DNA of 64,000 nt from Trichinella spiralis. Taxonomy: Eukaryota; Nematoda; Enoplea; Trichinellida; Trichinellidae. A program made the translations under genes and the position numbers. Below are positions 10,508 to 31,503 of the stretch, piece by piece. The stretch lies in assembly GCA_000181795.3 (NCBI GenBank), contig CM012953.1, forward strand, positions 3,867,923-3,931,922. The letters are read 5' to 3'. The notes under the pieces are model-generated. The model was not told the DNA's origin, did not search any database, and was given only the letters and a program-made list of their open reading frames with translations. Position 1 is the stretch's first letter, and every line of letters starts with the position of its first letter.

Positions 10508-11636
10508 TTCGCAAATAAATATATATATATATATTGCAGTTTCTGACCACTAACTAACAAATAAACAGCAAATGTATGACGTGATACAATACTTTTGTGT
10601 GTAATTTTATGCATGCATGCAGCACACCTTTTAATGGCTACTGTTCGTATGGAATATCCTTTGTTTCATTTCTATTTGTCTTTGAAACAAAGCGGCACTA
10701 TAAAAGAAAAGTGCAAACAAATAAAGTAGATTCAGCAAAGCACATTTGAAAAAAATAATCATATTATAGTATTATGTATAAAATGCAGCAATTGTTGTTA
10801 GTTGCAGAAAAGCATACTTTTAACTTTGCTTATAATTTAAGAAAAAAAGAAATTTATTTGTATTTATATGCGGATTTTTCATTGTGAGATTAATACATCA
10901 TGTGTGTACATTAAATTTCTGTTTATTTACTGAATTAGAGATCTTTGATAAATAATAGGGAAAGATTCAGAAAGATTAAACGACAAAGATAAACAAAGTG
11001 GACTATTTCTGTGAGAATGTTGAATTAATTATTTCATTGATAAATGGCGTTCAATTTAGAACCATAATATCTATTATTAAGTGACGTCAGAATTGAATAC
11101 CGAAATTGACAAATTAAATTTATAAAGCAAACTTAGCTGTGTCAATGTTCCGGCGGCAGAATTAGCAACATTCTCAATTAAGATTGAAAAATTATTTATT
11201 GTTGCAATGAAAACGCTATTAAAAAACAAATTTGCATTAAAAATACAAATTTGTAAATTTAAAATGATTAACTTGTTCGGCCTTTTTTAAAAATAGTTGT
11301 AAATATTTTGGATATGAGCACAATCATCAACTTTAATTTTGTTGATGATAATCAATGTTCTGTTGATTATAATTATTCTGCTGATTATGTTGATTATATT
11401 GTTCATTATAATAAATAATCATTGAAAAAAAACTTCTATGCATTTGCTTTGATTTAATAAATTTTATTTGATAACACTTGCAACAATTTGTTTCTTTGTT
11501 TATTTTCATCTTTTAATTATATCATTCAACGGTTACTTACCTAAATACTTATAATTCCTGAAATTAAGTGTTTGCATACCTGCATTTTATTAGTTTTTTT
11601 ATATACTGTAAATGACACTTTGAAATTTAGAATGAA
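10508..11636. other. Intergenic between divergent trypsin and release-factor genes
   Basis: About 1.1 kb of AT-rich DNA. A TATATATATATATATAT tract at 10518-10534 sits 10-30 nt upstream of the trypsin ATG and could be a TATA element or 5' UTR. Nothing else was recognised. Confidence 0.5.
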
Positions 11637-13139
11637 ATGTTATTTGCTTTGCGAAGATATTTTTGTAAAAACGGTTGTTTAAGCATTTCAGAGAAAGTAT
11701 TTTTCAGAGAAAATACTTCTCGTCTTTGTCGTCTTGTTGATTACGTGTTATCAGATCAGGCAAGCAAAAAATCGCCTAACAATGTTGCTGCAATGTCAGC
11801 ACTTCAACAAATGTACAGAAATATTCTGCTGAAAGAAAAATCACTGAATGAATTAACACAACTCATATCCGGTGGGGTGGTTTGTTTTAGTTTTTTGAAA
11901 ATTGAATTGTTTGAATTTTTAATTTTTTAATCTAGATGTAAGAGCAGATTCGCCGGAGAAAATCGACTTGGAACAGCAACGTGCAGCAGAATTGGAAGAT
12001 TTGATTAATTTAGAAGAGAAAATTACAGAACATTTGTTGTTTCAAGAGTATCGGGATAGCGAGGATGAATTGTTGCTCGAAATAGCACCTGGAATTGGAG
12101 GTACCGAAGCGAGTTTATTTGCTGCTGAATTATTGCAAATGTACTGCCAGTTTGCTGAATCCAAACGATGGAAGGTGGAATTTTTGCACATCGGTCAATG
12201 TGAAAAAGGTATTTTGTTTGTATATTTTTTTGTTGTTGTGTAATTTTTCACAATATTTTCAACGTTAGGTGGAATTCGCAGTGCTTCTGTGGCCATTGTT
12301 GGTCAGGGTTGTTTGAATTTTTTTCAATACGAAGGTGGCGTTCATCGCGTCCAAAGAGTGCCGATTACAGAACGGTCTGGACGTATTCACACTAGCACTG
12401 CTACTGTAACTGTTCTGCCAGTTCCTCGGGATTCTGAAATGGAAGACGTTAATTTGAAAGATATCAAAGTGCAGACTTTTCGATCCAGTAGTAAAGGTGG
12501 TCAGAATGTGAATAAAATTGAAAGTGCCGTACGTTTGACGCACATCCCGTCAGGTATTTGGTTTATCTTTTAATTTTTATGACAAGATTTGATATTGCTG
12601 AATATTGTTGTTTTGTGTATCTTTGTATGCAATTCTTGATTATCAGTTGTTTCATGCTGAATTGATGCTTCAGGAATACAGGTTGAATGCCAAGTAGAGC
12701 GAAGCCAAGAGATGAACAAGAAGAAAGCGATGCAACGATTGATAGCTTTAATTCATGAACAGAGCAAGCAGAAATTGCAAAGTGAAGTCGATCGTAAAAG
12801 GAAATTACAAGTAATAAATAAATAAATAAATAAATAAATAAAATGTATTTATTTTGGACCGCCCTTTACTGAATATTATTGTTCCGTTTGAATTTGGAGG
12901 TTGGCACTGCTGCGAGGTCGGAAAAAATTCGCACCTACAACTTCCAAGACGATCGTGTGACTGATCACAGATTGAAGAAAGATTTCCATCGCGTTGCTGA
13001 CATCATGCAAGGCATCACTTTGGAGCCGATCCTTTTGGATCTTAGACGCTTTGATCGAGAGGATCGTTTGCAAATTATGATTCAGATGATGGAAACCAGC
13101 GAAAAACACCGACAACTTTCCAATGGTAAACACAACTGA
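11637..13139 (+). CDS. mtrf1l: Mitochondrial class I peptide chain release factor (mtRF1a/MTRF1L type)
   Basis: It ends mitochondrial translation at UAA/UAG by recognising the stop codon and hydrolysing peptidyl-tRNA. Five exons: 11637-11871, 11936-12208, 12269-12553, 12674-12810, 12900-13139, giving 389 residues (human MTRF1L about 380). The basic N-terminus ([13 protein letters not shown]) suggests import. Domain signatures: [39 protein letters not shown] with the PxT stop-recognition motif as PIT, the catalytic GGQ in [11 protein letters not shown], and [20 protein letters not shown] near the C-terminus. The residues before GGQ (S-K) differ from the usual G-A. An ATTTAG acceptor ends 7 nt before the ATG. 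Intron 4 contains a (TAAA)n microsatellite (12811-12843). AATAAA at 13294-13299 follows. Confidence 0.92.
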
Positions 13140-13817
13140 CATATCCATCCATATTCAGTTGTAATAATATTTCTATTATGAAAATACGGCTCTTCAGAGT
13201 GTGAAAGCGAGAGAATTCAATTTTTTTTCTTCTAAGATTATAAATGCATGATTTTCTTTGCTCAAAATATGTTTGATTTGTTTGAAAAATCAAAATAAAA
13301 CAGTTTGATTAGATTTTTCTTCGATTTTGAAAATAGTATTTAATTGGTAGTTATTCAGAAAAAAAATTAAATTTCTGCGTTGTATGTTGATTTATGAGCA
13401 TGTTGACGACCCCTGAAGGCCTAGTTTTAGATGAAAATGTTCCACGTTGAATTTTTAATAATGAATTTATTTCTGGTATATGGATTTTTAAATCGTTGGT
13501 TGATGAATGCTTTTTGTTGCTTAATAATTACAACAGGTACCAAGTAGCGTGTCGTTGTCAGTTAACGATGCTTTTTTGAACATTATTTGATTATTATTTT
13601 TTTATTGTTTTGTTTTGTGAGTTGTTCTGCTAGTTGCATCGTAAACTTCAAAGCAGTACTATGAAAAGTCAGTTTCAATCTGCGCAGTTTTGTTGGAAAT
13701 AGTTTCCAGTTGTACAATTTTTGCATTCAATTGTATTCAGCATGTAAGTTTAAATTGATGTATTGTATTTTCACTTTCTATTTAGCAATAAAATAAAGGC
13801 TTCATGAATGAATGAAG

Positions 13818-13818
<1 letters not shown>

Positions 13819-13849
<31 letters not shown>
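13819..13849. repeat. (TA)n microsatellite
   Basis: Uninterrupted TA dinucleotide run of about 15 units. Confidence 0.95.
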
Positions 13850-13851
<2 letters not shown>

Positions 13852-15429
13852 ATAATGTTTTCAGTTATGTAAATTCGTCATGCATGATCGGCTTTTCAGT
13901 TTCGTTTTCATCATCTGAGCATTGAAGTATGAGAAGTTAGTGATGGCGTTGGCAGGTGTTTCGATCAATTTTCAAAATGATTATTTTCGTTGTTTTTTCA
14001 TCTTCAATGATTGATTACTAAATGATGAAATATTTTTGTTTATTTTTTAATAACAAAAAATGAATTGTTTTGTTTTTTAAATTAAGTGTTAATTTTTGAA
14101 ATAGCAATTCTCTGATTTTGATTTATGAAAACAATTTCAGTTGCCAAGCTAGAATTGACGTCTTTGGAAAAATTTTACTAAACTGTACATTATACACATA
14201 CATGAGGGGTCGAATCAATATTTTCTTTTTTTATTTGTTGTTTGTTGAAGGTATATGTGTGAAATTGTTGTAATGTAAAAGAAACTACAAAAAATTATTA
14301 AAGAAATTTTTTCTTGTTGTATAGATTGTAGAAAAAATTTTGAAATTGGTAAATTTCTTCGAAATTTAAATGTTGCGTTTTTCAAACTAATGCGAACATT
14401 TCATCTGTTTGGATGTTGCAACTTTTAAAAATGAATTCATTTTTAAAGTAGTTTATTTTTTTTCTGAGCATCAGTCTGATCAATGAACAAAGCTAATTTG
14501 CAACTTTTGACAAAAATTGCTAGAAACGTCTTTTTTCAACAATGAATGAAGTTTTACGCGCAAAAAAATTGGCAACGAAATATTCATTCAGATTTTTTTA
14601 TTCAAATTGATTTTACTAGCCAAATGTTGCAGTGGTCGATTTTGCGTTCAAACTATAGCCCCGTTGGTATTATTTTCTTCTTCATCTTTTAATTCCTTTG
14701 TGAATAGGGTGTTTCAAATTTAAATTCAGACACTTGAAAATGAATGTCGAAACTTTTTTTTCATTCTGTTTGTTCTCAACTTTATTTATTGTTCTTCATT
14801 TCAATTTTATCAATCATTTTAATAATCATCTTAGCCTCCTTAGTTGCAGTTCTTAATTTATATTTTAAGGATTCTCTCTTCCCTCCCTCTTTCTCTGTGT
14901 GTATGTGTGTGCGTATGTGTTGCTCATGGTTTCACTTCTGTATCATTTTCGTTTATCCCATTACAACTGCCTAGGATACATGCGTGGTTTTCAAAATCCA
15001 TCTTCAACATTGATGCAAAATAATTGAAAAATTCAAAATTGCACTAGTAATATGTATGAAGTGTTTGTGCTAGAGTTGTGTTGTTCGAGTGGGAAATTGA
15101 TCGTCATGGTGGTATGTATGTCATGCTGCCTCTCAAATATTAATTTTTTCCACCTCATGCTGCTTGCTCTCGATGCTCTACCGACGATGATGTTCAAACA
15201 AACAGTCAAGAGGAATACGAATGTATTCATGTATTTGTCCATCCAATGTAAAAATTTATATTGTGGTATATTTAAATTTGCTCATATTAAACGAAACATC
15301 GTTGAAGATGTGAGAGGAAAAACAAAATTTTTTCTTCTTGTATAATAATAAGCTGTTGAATGTATTTGATTTCAAAAAAAACATTTAGCAAGAAAATTGT
15401 TTGCCTGAAAGAATGGAAAATTTATTCAC

Positions 15430-15840
15430 TTTCAATGATTAGCGTTGGAAAGAATTTCATCTGATTTTGGTAACAGCCGCAAAATGTATGCAGAATGGTG
15501 AAAGAATGGGGATCGTTGGTTTTTGGCGGTTGACAGTTGTCTGATCTGAGCATGACGATTGATTGGACGACGCTTGAGGTAAAGCTGGAGCGCAACTGTT
15601 CCAAAGCGCAGCTTTGCGATGTTTTTCGCTTCCAAGCTTAAGCGCAAGCGGTTTCTGAAAGCTGAAGTGCAAAAGCACATCCCGCTGTGGCAAATTCCGT
15701 CCGGACGCTTGTTCTGTGAACGTCACGCGTTTTCAACTCTGGGGGGAGTTGGTGAAGTAGAAAACGCTTCCAACAAGCTGGGAACTTGTTTCACCAATGG
15801 CATGTAGCCGCATGACAGCCCCATGACTGCGCTGTGGAAC
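15430..15840. other. GC-rich island of unknown nature in AT-rich DNA
   Basis: About 400 nt that stand out in base composition and resemble the coding exons of neighbouring genes. Open frames exist on both strands: 15619-15807 (+, basic start KLKRKRFLKAEVQKH) and 15726..15457 (-, Ser/Gln-rich). No family was recognised and no clear splice-site set makes either frame a gene. Possibilities are an isolated exon, a non-coding RNA, or a gene remnant. Confidence 0.35.
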
Positions 15841-18310
15841 ATTTCAGCTTATTTTTTTTTACATCTCTTCGCTTTTGATGATATTCGACAACACCTTCAT
15901 CTTGTAATTCGGTGACTTTTGAGAACAATTTTCCACTTGGCTGTCATTTACATTTGTACACTCAACCTGACGTTTGGTTTGGTAAGAATTTAAAAAACAA
16001 ATTTAATATGAATTCAATTCAAAAATTCTTATGAATAGTACATACAGACCATTAGGAAAAATGTATTGAACTGAAAGGTACAATGCACAGTTTCACCTGC
16101 AACAGTTGCAACTGTACCTTTGCAACTTTTTCCATCATCATCAGTGGATATTTTTCATAAATTATGAAAAAGTTGATTATACTTAAAAAATTGTAAAAGA
16201 GAGAAGAGGATTGGGAAGTGTTTCTTTTTTGTTTTCTTGCAATTTACATGGAAGAAATTAGATTAACAATTAATTCAGTCGATCAATTGCATTCTTAACA
16301 CTACCGCTGGTAAAGTAGTCGACCAACGTGGACAGAATGCGGATGTGAAAAAATATTTTAAAAAATAAAAAAAACTCTTGCAAATAAATTTACTTTTCTT
16401 TTCACTGGACAACAATTAATGGGGGAGGGGGGAATACATTACAATGGTCATCATCATGGGTGTAAATTGAATTTTTTTCTCCTCTTTCTACCTCTTCGCT
16501 TTGCCGGTTTGGGTGGGTTTACCCGATTAAAAGTTTGCAGTACAGTTGAGCGCATGCGCATGGGTCAACAAAGCCAATGAATCGGTATGAAAATCAATAT
16601 GCATTTATATTATTTATTTTTAAACTGGTCAAAGCAGCTATAATTCAATTTGCATGCTGTGATGATATTTTCAAGGCTAATTAAAAATAAAAAATTTTAT
16701 TATTTTGTAATCAATTCTTCCCATTTGGCTCGGAAAATTTAATTCCTACGTTCATTGCCATCCATATCCATTATTTGTATCACATTTGTATATTGGGGAG
16801 AAAGTTTTCTTTTTAATTACAACCTTTTTTGTTTAAATATTAAAATTTAAAATGCGAATCACTTTTGAAACTTACAAATTGATTAGATGTATTGCTGCTT
16901 CAGTTTTAAGCATTTTTTTGAAATTTATTTTAAAATTCAATATTTGAATTTAAATGCAGAATTAAATTTAACAATTTGTTATTATTATTTCAAACGTGCG
17001 CAGCAGTATTTGTAAGTTGTAAAGAGCTCAGTTTACATTTCAACATTCTATAATGAAAGTTTCATTGTAAGCTGTTGAGATCCTTCCTCTAATTATGATG
17101 AGAAATGGAACTCTATGTTTCACAATCTTGAAAACAGAGATGCGCATGATTAATTAGCGATTGTTATGTTTATGATTAATTAATTCATCATCTTTGAATG
17201 CACCTTTGCATTGTGTAAACAGAATGCCTACTATTCAGCAAATGGTTGTCAGTTTCCTCATTCTGTTCTATATATATTAAAGCTTTTTTTTTAAACAAAA
17301 AATTATATTGTATTATTGTAAAGAATAAATTTGGTGTTTATGATCAGAATTTTACGTTTATCATAAAAGTGAATGATAAATAAAGTGCTTTTGTTCTTTC
17401 GTTTTTGTACAGACAAAATTTTTTAAATTATTTTTTAACATCAGTACGGTAACAAATTAATACTTGACTGTCAACAAAATTTGAATTTCAATAATTGCAA
17501 AGTGCTTGCTTTTGCTAGTATGTAAACTTAATGGTTAAGATGTTATAAAATAAAAGTTTTTAAATATTTCTTTATTTTTACTTTTTACATAATTTTTCAA
17601 TTGTACAGTAATGAAATAAGATAGTCATGTTCGTCGAAGATTTTAAATTTGTTTTTCATCGGGTATTTGTCGTCACGACGGTGTATATAGTATGGTTAGG
17701 GCCGCTTTTTTTCGGTTTGGGCAAATTTTCAAGTCGTAAATGCTTGTTAATTCACACGACGACGCCAATCTTGTTATATGCTTGCGAGTGGTAAATTTTC
17801 TTTGCTAGACAATTGGCAGTTTTCCTTTCGGCTATCCTCCAATTGCGCACATTTATTTATTTGCTAAATAAGCATGCAGCAGCAATGAGAGAAAGTAAAA
17901 AGCACAGTTTGGTGGAGTGTTTTGCTGGTTTTTTCAAGTTGGCCATCCTGCGGGTGTGAAGGCATTAAAAAATTTCCATGAAGGAGAAATTTGTTTTTTT
18001 TTGATGATCATCAAAGACATGAAACAGTTTTTGAAATTATTACTGTGTTTTTCTTTTGTTTATCAGTGAATTTTTGTTCAAAGTTCTCCAGTGCCACAGG
18101 TTCACGGTGGGTGGAGATCCGCGGATGTAGAGCGTGGGCGGCGGCGTGGGAGAGTGGATTCGATTTTGCCGTGATCCCTGAATCACCGTCACCAGTTTGC
18201 ACTGAACTGACTTGCGGGTGAATCGATCGACAGGAATCGAAAGTGACGAATTTGGCCGCCAAAGCGTCGTCTCTTGCATTGCTGAAGTGAAGCAAACGCT
18301 GTTCATAAAA

Positions 18311-18907
18311 ATGGGCAATCGACAGCCGAGCAACGGACGCCCGGCAGTGCCGGTCGAAACCGATGTCGTTGTGGACACCATCCTGCCGGACGACTTGCAG
18401 CTTCTGGCCGATCCGAACACGAAGCGTCTGTTGCAGATGACTTGGCCGGCGGATTTTGCCGACTTGTACGAGCTCGGTTTGGAAATATGCCAAGAGTTGT
18501 TCAAGCAGATGGCACCGGCACTGGTGCCCAGGCACCGACTTTCGATGGGCGACGTGGTCACGGCCGAGGAACAGTCGCTGGGAGTTCGTCTGAGAACAGA
18601 AGCTCTTCGCTTTGTCCAAGTGCTTCATTTGGCACTGATCAATTGCGATGATTTGCGTAATTTGAAAAATCATCTCAACAAAATTGGCAAGATTTATTTG
18701 CTCAGAGGTTTGGATGGTAGTCACCCGCAGTTGTTCAAATATTCTGTCGTCAGGACGATGGAAAAGCGCCTGAGGAACAAATTCGATTTGGACGATGCAA
18801 GCAAGCAGAAGGTATTGAAAGCGTGGGAAACCATCGCTGATTTCATATGCATGCAATGGAGTTACAAAGAAAAGCCATGCGACCGACGCAAGTCGACGCC
18901 TTACTAG
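18311..18907 (+). CDS. Globin-fold protein, intronless, probably N-myristoylated
   Basis: It encodes 198 residues from ATG 18311 in one exon. The pattern of nematode globins is visible by eye: helix A around TWPADFADLYELGLEICQEL (45-64), helix E around EALRFVQVLHLALINCDDL (97-115), helix F around HLNKIGKIYLLRGL (121-134), and helices G/H ending AWETIADFICMQW (171-183). At the distal position (E7) I place Glu97 and at the proximal position (F8) Tyr129, so both haem-ligand histidines seem to be replaced. It starts MGNRQPSN, a plausible N-myristoylation site, which favours this ATG over the in-frame one at 18212. The coding DNA is much GC-richer than its flanks. The globin call is moderate; the missing histidines depend on my alignment. 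Confidence 0.68.
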   Translation: MGNRQPSNGRPAVPVETDVVVDTILPDDLQLLADPNTKRLLQMTWPADFADLYELGLEICQELFKQMAPALVPRHRLSMGDVVTAEEQSLGVRLRTEALRFVQVLHLALINCDDLRNLKNHLNKIGKIYLLRGLDGSHPQLFKYSVVRTMEKRLRNKFDLDDASKQKVLKAWETIADFICMQWSYKEKPCDRRKSTPY

Positions 18908-21900
18908 TCGCTTCATAAGTGAGTGAGTTGTGCAAATTTTGTTCTTTTTCGAAATTTGATTAATTCCCAATAACCACTACTTCTTGCACAGACACGAGAA
19001 ATAATGTTTCATTTGGAGAATCTAAGATTTGTTGAGAATAAGGCTTGAAGTATTTTTAACTGGACGGACACAATTATAGAAAGCAGCCGTTGATGGAATG
19101 ATCAGTGATAATTTATGGCAATTCAGTCGATCACATCTAAATGTTTGTGCATGCAATCTGTTGTTACGTGAAAACACTTTATTATCGCACACTGTGAAAG
19201 ATTGGCATTTATAATTTTGATGAATAGCTTGTTAGCGGCATGTCTGTCTGTTATTTGAAGATGATTTTCTCGTATTCAGCAGTCAGTAGTGGTGGTACTT
19301 GCAAAGTCAGTTTCACTCTTTAGTCCTTTTTTTCTTTTCTAATACAGCAGAAAGTACTTCAACTGTAGAAGTGGATGCTTTTTTTCTTATTATTGAAAAA
19401 GAAGCTAAAATAGTAGTAGATAATTTTATTTAAATCAGTCGTTTATAAAAGCTTATTATGACCTTATACAGATCAATAATCATACGCTGATGGCATAAAT
19501 ATAATATCAGTGTTCTAATCAAGAGGATTTCATACAATCAAATCAACGCTCGTGGAGAATAGCATACATGATATTCATTAAAAAAAATTTCAATCAGATC
19601 ATTCAAATCTGCAACCTTTTTTACACTGATATTATAGATCAGTTTGCTTAAGGGGACAGACGACCAGTATTTAGTGTAAAACCTTTTAAGTGATGCAAAA
19701 ATATTTGTCAGCTCCTATTCAATATTGTTTTGTTTAGTGAATATTTTTTACATGTAAAAATGAACAATATTAGTTATTCATAATATTATCATTTATATCT
19801 GTTTCAAGGAATGTGTAAACATTAATGTGTGTCTCTAACTTTATTAAATTTTGCCCACTAGTTTGAAAGTATTTTCTGCAAAAAAATAATAGTTCATTTT
19901 AAACACACACGTTATTGTTATTTTTGCAACAAAAATGATTAATAATGAAAACCGTTGTTTCGTCTGTAGACTTATTTTATTGAAATTTTTTAATTAAATG
20001 TGATGTTGAATATATTGCTTTCTTTGATTTGGAAATTTTCCTACAAAATACTATTTGCCTAATGTGCAATCAATTTATAGCAATCACGGAAATACTTTTT
20101 CACACTTTTGAAAACAATTTCATTTCTTTCAGCTATTTTATTTCCAACTTTGTTTTTGAGGTTTTGTAAAAGCTTTTCAAAAATCGTTCGGCAAATTGCA
20201 CTCGAGGCAGAATCCATTAGTGAGAGCAGATGCAATCACGGCTGTGAAATTTGTACTTTATTATCAAGAAAAAAAACTTTTTCCCTTTAAACACTGGAAT
20301 CTTTCGTCAGAATATCATTGTAATTGATGGTGCTAGAATTAGTGAAAAACAAACTAATAGCTTTTGAAATGCACTTTCAAAATGGAGCATACTATAACGG
20401 TGCTTTTTTTCTCAGTGTTTAATCTATTAGCCATATGTATATTATTAGCCAAAAATTTGGACAATTTGGTTGCTAAATTTCGGTAAATTGAAAATTTCGC
20501 TTAAAATATTTAATCACTTTGACATTGTTATTGTTATTAGTTGGTTCAATTTATTAATGGTTCGTCTTATAATTAATTAATTAATTAACTACTGAACAAG
20601 AGAAGATTTTCCATTGATGTCTCCAAACTCTATCTTCTTGTGTGGAACACAAGCACGTTTATACTGTTCGTATGCGAAATGAAATTATCGACCATTAATT
20701 AATATTTAATTTGATTTTCGAATGATGACAATGAACATAACATTATAAATAAGTAAATGCAATTAAGCACAACATAAGTGAAACGGACGACTAACAAACA
20801 GTTCACGCTAAACTTCTCGGACAATGATTTGAAAAAATATCTTTTCATTCAGCTTTTTGTTTTGTTTACTTCAGTGAAGCATGCAAGCAAAAAATTTGTT
20901 CTGCCAAGCTGGGCAAATCCAAGCCAACAGAGTGGACTGTACAAGAAAGCTTCATCAACAAGAGGTTAAAGCGACAGCCAAAAGTGAAAAGTGTAAAGAA
21001 GAAGAAGAATGAAGACACAAAGAATAAGACAGAACAGAACAACAGCTATTCGTTGCTTGTAAAAAACTGTTTTCTGTTTTCTAATTGTTTATCGAAATTT
21101 GAAAAGTTGAAAAAAATAAAAAATATTTTTATAAAAATGCTTCTTGTTTTACAAATTTTTTTGAAATTTCTTTTATCTTGCAACTGTGAGTTCGTGATAT
21201 TGGATGTTCGATTCTGCCAGTGACAGACGTACACGCACACGCATGCGTTCAACTTTCAAACTTCAACAGCTACAGTATCCACCAGGAAATACGGCCCGAA
21301 AATAAATGCGCCCAACGAAAAAAATTTTTTTTTAATCTTAATTAATGCAAAATTTCTTTTTTTTATGAAAAATAAATAACTTCAGCTGAATTAATAAACC
21401 GACTGGAAAAGTGTTGAAAAGTATTTGTAGAAAATTTTTCGTTAAAAAAAAGAAAATCAAGTATGATGCGGTTTTTCAAATCAAAAGGATCGAAGAGAAG
21501 AGTAAAAAAACAACTGACTATATAGCGTTTTTTTTATTTTGCACTCAGAATGAACATAAAAATAAGGCAATAATATTGCATTAGAAAAAAATAAAATGAG
21601 TTTTGATTTAAAAAATTATAAAAATGAGAATAAAACAATATTCTCGTATTGTTTCGATATTTTGATTGATAAAGAAAAAAAAGCTCTGAGCAAAAAAATT
21701 ACGCCGTTGGTGGTTAGTCGGTTGTCAGTCAGCGTGACTAAAAGCACAAAATGGCGAAAGTTGAAAATGGAGAAAAAAAGGCTTTGGTCGACAAAATTTG
21801 CTCGCCGACGAAAAAAATGCATAAATACTTGATTATACGGCTGCAAGGAATAAAAAAGACAGTACAGAAGACAATTTGTATAAATTTGTGTACAAGATAT

Positions 21901-22199
21901 GTCGAGCATACAATGCTAATTTCTTGCACATTGCGCAAGATTGGTAAAAGTGTTGTAAAAAAGAAGGAATAAAACATACATATACATATAACCCGAAACT
22001 AGTGCAGTAATAGTAGATGATGACAGAGTAAGTAAGTGAGCAAGTGAGCTAGCTAGCTAGCTAACTAGTTGATTTCTCTGTCCCCCCCCCCCACTCTTTC
22101 TCTCTCTCTCCCTCTCCTGCTTACTTATACTAATGGTCGCTCACTCTCCCCTCTCCTCTGCCCACAGATCCAAAGAGAACAACAGCAGAACAGCTTCGT
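18908..22199. other. Intergenic, mostly AT-rich
   Basis: About 3.3 kb. It holds a short exon-like block at about 20871-20969 after a TTACTTCAG acceptor (reads KKFVLPSWANPSQQ) for which I find no partner. It also has a tract of AGCT repeats, poly-C and CT runs at about 22040-22125, which lies in the presumed par-3 3' UTR or just beyond. No gene was recognised. Confidence 0.45.
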
Positions 22200-30912
<8,713 letters not shown>

Positions 30913-31503
30913 TATGCGTTTCACTTGAAGAAATATCAAACAACTGCAGAAATTTTACATTAATAATAATAGACAGGGCAGAAAAAAATGACCCGCAAAA
31001 GCGAATTACAATATGTACATGTTTGAAAAAATGCACAAGGTAACCCGTACAGTGCGAGATACAGACAAATTTTATTGATGCGCAAGTATTAATGTTAATT
31101 ACAAATTTAAATAAAAAATCAACCGCTCTAGGACAGCGCACAGTTGTTTAATTTTAAAAACGCTACTGCACAATATTCAATAATATTTGTATTTTTTTAA
31201 TTGGATAATTTATATAATGTTTAGCTAATTTTGATTGTTTTTCTTAACAAAGAATAATTTTAATCTTGAAACATTCCATTTAAAAGGTAAAGAAAAGACA
31301 ATACAACTGAAATAAATTTGGACGTTTTTACTGGCTTAAAATTGTATTTTTTATTAATTATGGAAAAGCAAAAGAGAAATCACACGCATTTCTCTCCCGA
31401 CAAATTGGTCATTTGTAATCAACACGTAAAAATATATTATTTAAATATTATTAAATTTTTATTAAAAAAAGAAAAACAGACAGAATATGAAGCAATAATA
31501 ATT
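30913..31503. other. Spacer between ptr 3' end and par-3 5' end
   Basis: 591 nt, AT-rich, between two genes on the minus strand. It must hold the ptr 3' UTR and the par-3 promoter, unless the two are co-transcribed. No motif was recognised with confidence. Confidence 0.5.

Larger units (their letters stand above)
13140..18310. other. Long AT-rich intergenic region
   Basis: About 5.2 kb with a (TA)n repeat at 13819-13849 and one GC-rich island (separate entry). The rest is T-rich or A-rich with no convincing exon. The last 300 nt before the globin ATG become GC-rich, as its 5' UTR would be. Confidence 0.5.

Noticed and set aside
18011-18970. Minus-strand open frame of 319 codons over the globin gene
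   Set aside because: Antisense of a GC-rich coding exon; composition is His/Arg-rich shadow, with no start context or splice logic.
20778-20969. 63-codon plus-strand frame as a small gene
   Set aside because: Only the second half looks exon-like, after a possible acceptor; no start, partner exon or family was found.
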